DNA of 64,000 nucleotides from Vitis vinifera. Its lineage: Eukaryota; Streptophyta; Magnoliopsida; Vitales; Vitaceae. Numbering within the stretch: the stretch's first letter is position 1; each line of letters starts with the position of its first letter. Made by a program: the position numbers and the translations under genes. Below are positions 56,887-64,000 of the stretch, piece by piece. The notes beneath the pieces are model-generated. The model saw only the letters and a list, made by a program, of their open reading frames with translations. It searched no databases and was not told the DNA's origin. The stretch spans positions 1,375,501 to 1,439,500 of the forward strand of contig NC_081811.1 of the NCBI RefSeq assembly GCF_030704535.1, read 5' to 3'.

Positions 56887-59800
56887 ATGGAGGAACCTGC
56901 AATCGAGGAAGGAGACAACCACCGAGATGTTGAGGTGGCTCCAGCCTTAATCTCAGTTCATCCGGACCATAAATTCATCGTAGTCTCCATCGGGTCGGAC
57001 CTCCGAGTTTTCGATCTCCAGTAAGCTATTTCTCCTCTTCCCAGGGTTTATGTTTGGTTGCTGAGAAAACTGGAAAGGAAAGAAATTTAAACTTCTGGTT
57101 ATCAAGACTTTGCTGCTTAGCCTCTTTCAACTTTCAAGTGCCATTTTTTACTTCTAAAAGCTAAAATAAAATCAATGATTGTTTTCTTCTTTCTTATTTT
57201 GATGTTCCAAGCAACAAAAGTGCTTCCAGTACCTAAGGATGCAGAAGGAAATGCAAAATATCGTACTCGGTCAAATAATTGTACAATAGTTCTTCTAGTT
57301 TCTCAGCAACCAAACAAAGCTTTATGTAAAATATCGAACAGTTGAATGATTGCATGCGAGTGTTCGTGAATGCTAAATCAAGTTATATGGAGAGTGAGAC
57401 TGTAACTCGAGTAGCATGTAGTTTAAGTAATGGTTCTTTTACAGAGGGGGTTGTTCGGTGACGCTGGTGGATGATTCTAGTGGACCTCTTCATAAGGATT
57501 CTATTAGAGCTATTCGATTTGGTGCAGAAGGGAAGCTCTTTGTATCGGCTGGTGATGACAAACTAGTCAAGATTTGGAATGCAAATTCTTGGCACTGCAT
57601 TAGTACTGTGTAAGTTCTTGAAGTTTTCAGAAGGGTTTATTAGTTGTGAATATTCCATGATGCTAAATAGGAGAGTTTTTTAGGTTGCTCCCCAACGTCA
57701 TAAAAATTCATATGACGCCATTTTGAGTTCGGACATAGGACCTAACTTTTACCATTCTGTGTCCCAACCACCCCAAATGTTGATGCCATTTTTTATGGCA
57801 TAACCTCCAGTCATTTCCTATTATTTTGGTTTTTTTTCAGATAGACTTAAATTAAGTAAACAGTTCAAATCTGGAAGATCAAATTTGAATTTGGATTTGG
57901 ATTTGGTTGTCCACCCTGGATTGAATTGGACTAAAGTTTGTTTAGAAAAAAATTGGCCAGAAATTTGGGAATTTGGGCAAGATTGGGATTTGGTTGAAAA
58001 AGTTTGGAAGTTAACTGTTGTATTTATTTATTTATGAATAAATCTGAAGTTGGGTTGAAAACCAGTGGAGTTTGGTTGAAAAATTGAGGTTATTTAAGTG
58101 GCTGAAAATTGCATTCTGGACGAGCAAATTTTCCTGTCAGTTTGTTAACCAAAAACCAGCAGTAATGTATGCTATGCAATGAGTCCATAAGTTACATGGT
58201 AGGTCCCACAATCATTTGTGACATGCCTATTGATTTGTCATCATTTTGACCAGCAACATTCAGTTTGTTTCTGCAGAAAATTTCTCATTTATACTCCTAC
58301 CAAACATCACCTGATTGTTTTAAATGTAACAGGTGCTCTGAGAAGAGAGTGAGTGCAGTTGCTATAAGTAAGGATGGCCTGTTTGTATGTTTTGCTGACA
58401 AATTTGGTGTTGTTTGGGCCCTGAATCTGGATGGCTTTGATGAAAATCAAGTTTTGGTTGATAAGAAAGCAGCACCAGTTCTTGCTCATTACTGTAGCAT
58501 CATTACTAGCCTGGTTTGTTATTTATTATCGATCATCTTTTTCTGTTTCTTTCCTGCTCATTTGTTTGTGTGGGCCTATTGGTGGGCGAATAGGCATCAC
58601 CGACATCTGATTATAATTTTGCATACAGATGTATATATGTTTAAATTTTTTCTGTAGTCCTGGGTTATGCTAGTTTTGTGTCAATTGTTTGTGCCCTTTT
58701 TATTTTTACATTTTCCCTTTAGGATTTAAGCTTGTTGTCATAGGTTTCTCCTCTACTACTAGTTTGTTTCAAATCCAGTGAATCAGCAACTAGTTTTTTG
58801 ATAGGCAAATAAGAATTTTCACAAGATGCATACCTAAAAGTACCAAAAAGAGGATGAAGCCCACAGGATGCATTCAAGAAACATTCAAAAAGAAAAATGT
58901 TGAGACTGAGATAAGGCCAGTCCTTAGGCTAGAACCAAACTCTCAGTGAATTCAAGAAGGACAAATCCCTGTAAGGCTCTGTTGAATTATGGAAAATTTG
59001 AAGGAAAGGAAGAAGAAAGGCAAAATGTATGAAGGGAATATGACTTTAAGCTCAATAAATTTTTTTCTCCCATGTTTCTTCAATCTAATTCCTCTTTTGT
59101 ATAGAAAATGAAGCATTTGAAAATATACTAATTTTTAACAATGTTCTTTATGTTTTATTTTTCCTTTATAATTTTTTCCATGGCAAACCAAAAGACAGAA
59201 TTTAAGATTTTTTCCTATTCTTTTTCCCTTCCTCTGCTACTTGTGCAATACAAATGGAGCGCAAATCACCAATATCAATCTCTGTGAATGAGAAACTATT
59301 GTCTAATTTTCCTCCTTAACAACAGAGAAATAGGTCATCAGGATAGATTTTGTTGCACTTCTCCCCATTTCTTCATAGTTCATATTCACTCTTTTGAAAC
59401 TTCTAAAAAGTGTTGCTTCTTCAAGTATTGTGGACTAAGATAATGTTTAATTTATTTTGTCTTACTCCAACATATGCTGTCGTTTTTATTTATTTACATA
59501 TTTTCCTTTGAACCTTGTTGTGATTAGGCTTATCGCTGGGTTTGATGCCTAAATCTTCTTTACCAATGAGGTGATTATTCTTAATAGCAGTATATTTGTG
59601 CAGGAATTCTCACTGGATGGGCGATTCATTATTAGTGCTGATCGGGATTTTAAAATTCGTGTACTCCCTTTGCCCATTTAATCAATGAATGGATAATTTG
59701 GTCGTTTATGTCTTTTACACATTTTTTTTTCTTTTTTCTGCTGACAGGTTTCCGTGTTCCCCAAGAAGCCCTTAGATGGAGCTCATGAGATCCAGAGTTT

Positions 59801-61856
59801 TTGTCTTGGTCACACAGAGTGAGCAAGTTTTTATGAGATTGTTCCTTTTTTAACATGACACGTGTGTATGCACACCCACACCACATATACACACACACAC
59901 GTGTCCCCATGTGTGTGCATGCACGCATATGTATACGTACAAACTTGGTATTTGCCCATTACCTGGTGAAAATTGATTTACATCCATTGTCATGAATGTG
60001 TTGGCAGGTTTGTATCCTGTCTTGCCTTTGTATGTGCTCCTGATTACCCAGAGGGATTTCTTGTTTCTGGGAGTGGTGATTCAACAGTGAGTAATAATAA
60101 AAAAATTAAAAATTAAAATTTCAGGATTTGCTTCATGGGCTTTTGTTTGTTTTAAGATGCAGAATATGGAATAGGAATTTTATCCACTTTGCTTTACAGG
60201 TTCGTTTGTGGGATATTACCTCTGGATCTCTCCTTGATACGTGTGAAGTTGGATCACAGGTAGCTCACTCATTCTAGAACTTTTTCATGAGGCTTCTGAT
60301 GGTGTCATTAGTCCTGCCTCCTTTGTTTCTGGAACATTACCTACTTTTGCTGTCAAGGTTGTTTGATTTAAAATCAAATATGAAACCTTAGATTTTAGTT
60401 TCATATAATTAATATGTTAATCAAGCGGATATTCAAACTAGGGATAGCATCGAATATTCTTTTATATTTGGAATGACTAGTTTTTTAAATAAGGCAGGGA
60501 GTCCTGGCATCTCAGTTGCATGTGTGGCAAGTGATATCACCAGAAATTCCAGGGAATATTTCCGTTATTTCATTTTTTCTTTAAACTTGGTTCGAGATTT
60601 AAAATCTATTATTTTAAAAAAACTAGTGGCCTGTCATTTGCATGGCTTTTGTTAATAGCCTAGTTATTTCATCATCTTTTACTTGATTTAATTTCCATTT
60701 GCTTCCTGAAGGCAGGGTTTTTAGAGTCTAATGGAAGGGGAGAGGAGCACTATTCTGCAGTGATCGATCTATGCACTACTCCTGATGGTACACTGGTTGC
60801 TGCGGCCATTCAAAGGCAAGTCTCTCAACATTTCTTACTATTTTGCCATCTTTGAAGGGTTCTGTTTATTCATTTTCTTAATACTTTTGGCATGGTGATT
60901 TTACTTTGATAGCTTGCAAGGAATAATGCTGTTGAACTGCAACATTTCTGCTAAAAGTCTTTCCATTGCCAAGGTAAGTGCCTTATAAAACAAATATTCG
61001 GTTAAGCGTGATAATTTTCTAAAAGAACAAACTATCCAATGAATGGGCGCTACTAGCAGAACTGGAGTCACATCACCCGTTGTCTGGTAGATTTGTATCA
61101 TGATCTTGCTTTACATAACCATGGATGTGCGCAACTACTCCATCCCTTTCATCCTTCCATTTTGCTCACCACCTGAACAGCTCCCATGAAGAGAGATTTT
61201 TCAACCGCCTAGTTATTATGGATTTGAAATACTCTTTAGAAAGGGTATTTCAATCATTGCAAAAAGTACTGTAGTTGAATCAGGATATTCAATGGCTCAA
61301 ATGCTTATATATGAATCCTTGAAACAAACTCTTGGAGAAATTAACTTCCAAGTCTGATAACATGGCGGCATCCTGTAACTGCATAATCATTCAGAAAATA
61401 ATCTGAAACCCCATAAGCAATGACCTAACTATTGTGTTCTTTTTCAAACTGGTTTGATTCTTGTAGGTAGTTTCCATCACGGGAGGGAGTTTTATTCCTA
61501 CAAGCCTAGGCACTGCATCTTGTGCAGAATTCTTGTGGATGGTTACAGGTGTCTCTACTTTACATGGGTTAGATTCCCACTCTCTCGCTCGTGTTAGGGT
61601 AATCTCTGGTTTTAGAATAAGCAGTCCAGACTCTGTTGAACATGAGCCAACCATGTTGGAAGATGATGAGATACCCGGGGGAGAGAAACTACTTGAGAAG
61701 TTGCAGGGAAGTGTATCCATTGAGAATAAGGTCTTCTCAGCAGCTGCTGAAGCTGTAAAAATGGCAATGTGCAATTTGTTAATTAAAAAACAGTACTCTG
61801 CAGATAAACGAGAATTCAGAAAGAGGACGAGAAATGACAAAAAGATCAAACAATAG
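56887..61856 (+). CDS. tRNA (guanine-N7) methyltransferase non-catalytic subunit, TRM82/WDR4-like WD40 protein
   Basis: Ten exons: 56887-57020, 57445-57609, 58333-58513, 59604-59660, 59748-59818, 60008-60086, 60200-60259, 60712-60815, 60913-60973 and 61467-61856; 1,302 bases, 433 residues. WD40 blades include DSIRAIRFGAEGKLFVSAGD followed by DKLVKIWN, RVSAVAISKDGLFVCFADKF, EFSLDGRFIISADRDFKIRV, FVSCLAFV...GFLVSGSGDSTVRLWD and TTPDGTLVAAAIQS. HYCSIITSL and RDFKIRVS are typical of TRM82. The basic tail ends RKRTRNDKKIKQ. It should partner the catalytic TRM8/METTL1 subunit to form m7G46 in tRNA. The exon 8/9 intron has a GC donor (AAAG|GCAAGT). Intron 3 holds a LINE-tail relic near 58795-58980. 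Confidence 0.93.
58795..58980 (-). mobile_element. LINE 3'-tail relic in TRM82 intron 3
   Basis: Begins ttttttgataggcaaataag, the inverse of L1 tails seen elsewhere in the window (tttatctatcaaaaaa at 43268), followed by non-coding sequence. Low resolution; could be a SINE using the same tail. Confidence 0.4.
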
Positions 61857-64000
61857 TACAAATTGAACAGGCAGCAGCCACTTTAATCAAGTCATTCTTG
61901 GAGGTAACTGAATCATCATCTAGTTCCCTCCATATGTTTTTGTACCCTTGGTCTTTTATCATGAATGGAAATGAATGTTTGTGGATTTTAATTTTACCAA
62001 GTGAATGTACTATTCAATCAATAATATCTAAAGCTCTTCCTGTTTCAAAAACTGAGTTGATTCACATGACTTGATCATACCATCAGTTAGTGGGTGCCCT
62101 TTTTCAAAGGTTCATGGGAATTAATTCAACATATATTGTCATTTTTCTCGTGATCTTTTGCACCTAATTAGGAAAAATACACACAGAACTGAGGCGCCCG
62201 AAGGCGAATGATATTCCTCTTGCTACGCAGTGGCCTCAAGTTTCATATGTTTTGAGCCTCTTTATTCCAGGGGGCCACAGGTCCTTATCTGAGTATTTTG
62301 TAATCATCAGTTTTGCATATTTCCCTACCACTGCATTTAGTCTATTTTGTCATTGGTATTATTGATTGCTTATTCCATAGAGAGAGTTAGGCTTGTCAAT
62401 CTTGCCAACTTGGACCAAGTTAGAATGATCTTTGGTTGGTAAACAAGTGTTTTCATCAACAGGGAGGCTTACATAATGAGGATGATTTGGCTTATTATTT
62501 AGTTCCGTACCCGAATTTTGAACTAACACCACAAGATTTTTGCCCAATGATGATGGAAATAGGCATGGTTTGTTTTACTTCATCCATCTCATTTCAGTTT
62601 AAGATTTTTATGGCCTGTTTACTTGATTCCATTGGAATCAAAAGCAAGGAGTGATTCCCTTTCCAATCATTCCCATCTGTACTTGAATTTGGAATGAAAA
62701 ATTGTGTGCGGTTCTTATAACAATCTGAGGAAACCCATTCCTGAAATTTGAGCAAACCCATTCTCCCACTCAAATTTGAGGAATCAAATTTTGTTCTTGT
62801 GCTCCAATATGCAACAATTGCTATGCCTCTAATATTATAGTATGATAGCTATTTATCATGTGACTAATAATTTTTATTAATAATAAAAAGAGAATAAATT
62901 AATTAAACTCCAATTTTATCCAAAAAAGACATATAATAAGTTCTATTAATGGTTTTAATATTTTTGGACAGTAGAGGTTATGTGTAGGTTAGAAGAATGA
63001 ATGAGGTGTGATTAGGCTTAAAGGAGAGACAAATCCATATGGGCATGGCCTACTTGTATTAATGGTTTCGTCTATTTATATTTTCCTCAACTTGGTCTGG
63101 AGGGTGCCCCTCGTAATCAATTTTTGTCTCCATTGTATGTCATTCTCACAATTACAACTTCTTAACCATGCCTACATCATGCTCTCAACCCTACAACTTC
63201 TCTATTCTTCTCAATAACATCAATCCAATTTATCCCAACACTACTACTATTTTCTTCAATGGTCAAACAGGGAAGAGGATTATCCTAATGGAACATGAAG
63301 TTCATAGACCAATTGAGGAACCTGGTTTTTGCCACGTGGTGTGTTATCAAAAGGACACCTGGCTAAAAAAGGAGAGAGAGAGAGAGAGGACAGTGGGATT
63401 GCCTTGTTAAACTAGTTCACTACATTGAAGGGGTCAGCATCATCATCATCCTACTTGACCAGCCAACACCATTGCCACCCCCACCCCTAATCTTATATGT
63501 GGGTGAGAAGAAAAATATCAAGGGAAATGCCACGAAGGTCAGTGCACCAATCATGTCTCTACATTTTATCCATATTGAATCATGCAGTGCTACGTGGCAT
63601 GATGAAAGGGACCTCCACTTGGATGATGGTGATTGGTGGGGCCAACATAGGGAAACAGACATTTTAGGGGTGGTCCCACTTGCTCCTCTCCCAATTGGGT
63701 GATTCCATGTGGCACTAAAGGATGAATTGACTGTGACACCTAATTTCTTTGGATAATTGAGATTATAGAGGAATGTGCCTGCGCATGTAAAGAGAGTGAT
63801 TGCATGGATAAGGGTTGAGATGGAGAGAAAAAAAAAGGGGACTACTGAACTCATTGGAGAGAGAGAGAGAGAAAGAGACATAAAAAAAAAGAGGGTATTG
63901 AATTCTCTACCAAATGGGGACCATGACTTTGGTCACCTTTTTTTTTTTTTTTTTTTTTTAGCCTTCTTCTCAAAATTGAATGCCAAGGTGAATTGGGACC
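61857..64000. other. Intergenic region to the window end
   Basis: 3' UTR of the TRM82-like gene at the left. MITE-like text lies at about 62611-62790 (ttccattggaatcaaaagc). There is a G-box (63333-63338), a GA microsatellite near 63848-63872 and a long T run (63939-63959). No coding sequence is recognised; the right part may be the promoter of a gene outside the window. Confidence 0.45.

Noticed and set aside
60716-60720. Alternative acceptor ggcag|ggttttt for TRM82 exon 8
   Set aside because: It would put TAG in frame two codons later; the AG four bases upstream (gaag|GCAGGG) keeps the frame.
63420-63881. 153-codon minus-strand frame beginning with Ser/Leu repeats
   Set aside because: The start derives from a GA microsatellite, no domain is recognisable, and there is no promoter or splice support.

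Overview
This is nuclear DNA of a flowering plant. It has spliced genes with long AT-rich introns, seed-storage vicilin genes with RY promoter boxes, a plant F-box/kelch gene and GPI-anchored lipid-transfer genes. The style of the L1 (LINE) 3' tails and the gene set suggest a woody dicot; grapevine (Vitis) is my best guess, from memory and not tested here. All exon boundaries were read by eye from GT/AG (once GC/AG) sites, with frame checked by adding exon lengths.

Left end (1-7500, minus strand): an FCS-like zinc finger (FLZ) gene. Its second exon runs off the window at base 1. Its promoter, first exon and part of its intron are repeated three times in tandem upstream. Two of the first exons are intact and the middle one is decayed, but only one second exon is visible. 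Next come a 1,080-bp tandem duplication (7650-9786), a composite direct/inverted repeat (10053-10640), and a long stretch with no recognised gene but one small L1 insert (10700-15400).

Centre (15400-36400): a single-exon PPR gene (minus); two tandem vicilin genes (minus), one of which has lost its last intron; a five-exon mitochondrial uL24-like ribosomal protein gene (minus); a small Ole e 6-like cysteine-rich secreted protein gene (minus); a 20S proteasome beta-4 gene (plus); and a xylogen-like LTPG gene (minus).

Right half (36400-64000): a segmental duplication carries two LTPG pseudogenes (37081, 43425), followed by two intact LTPG genes (46253, 48506). A hAT-like element in one duplicate (38954-40216) has a clean empty site in the other, and a short L1 in the other duplicate has copied a TATA box. 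A LYR-motif gene (41594-41866) lies between the duplicates. Its promoter and non-coding first exon are copied at 50553-51745, upstream of a SKIP30-like F-box/kelch gene (54507-55544). A ten-exon TRM82/WDR4-like tRNA methyltransferase subunit gene (56887-61856) closes the window and uses one GC-AG intron.

The gene order PPR - vicilin - proteasome beta-4 - LTPG - TRM82 recalls two Arabidopsis neighbourhoods (around At3g22600-At3g22640 and At1g03100-At1g03110, from memory), so the core looks like an old conserved block disturbed by local duplication and transposons.
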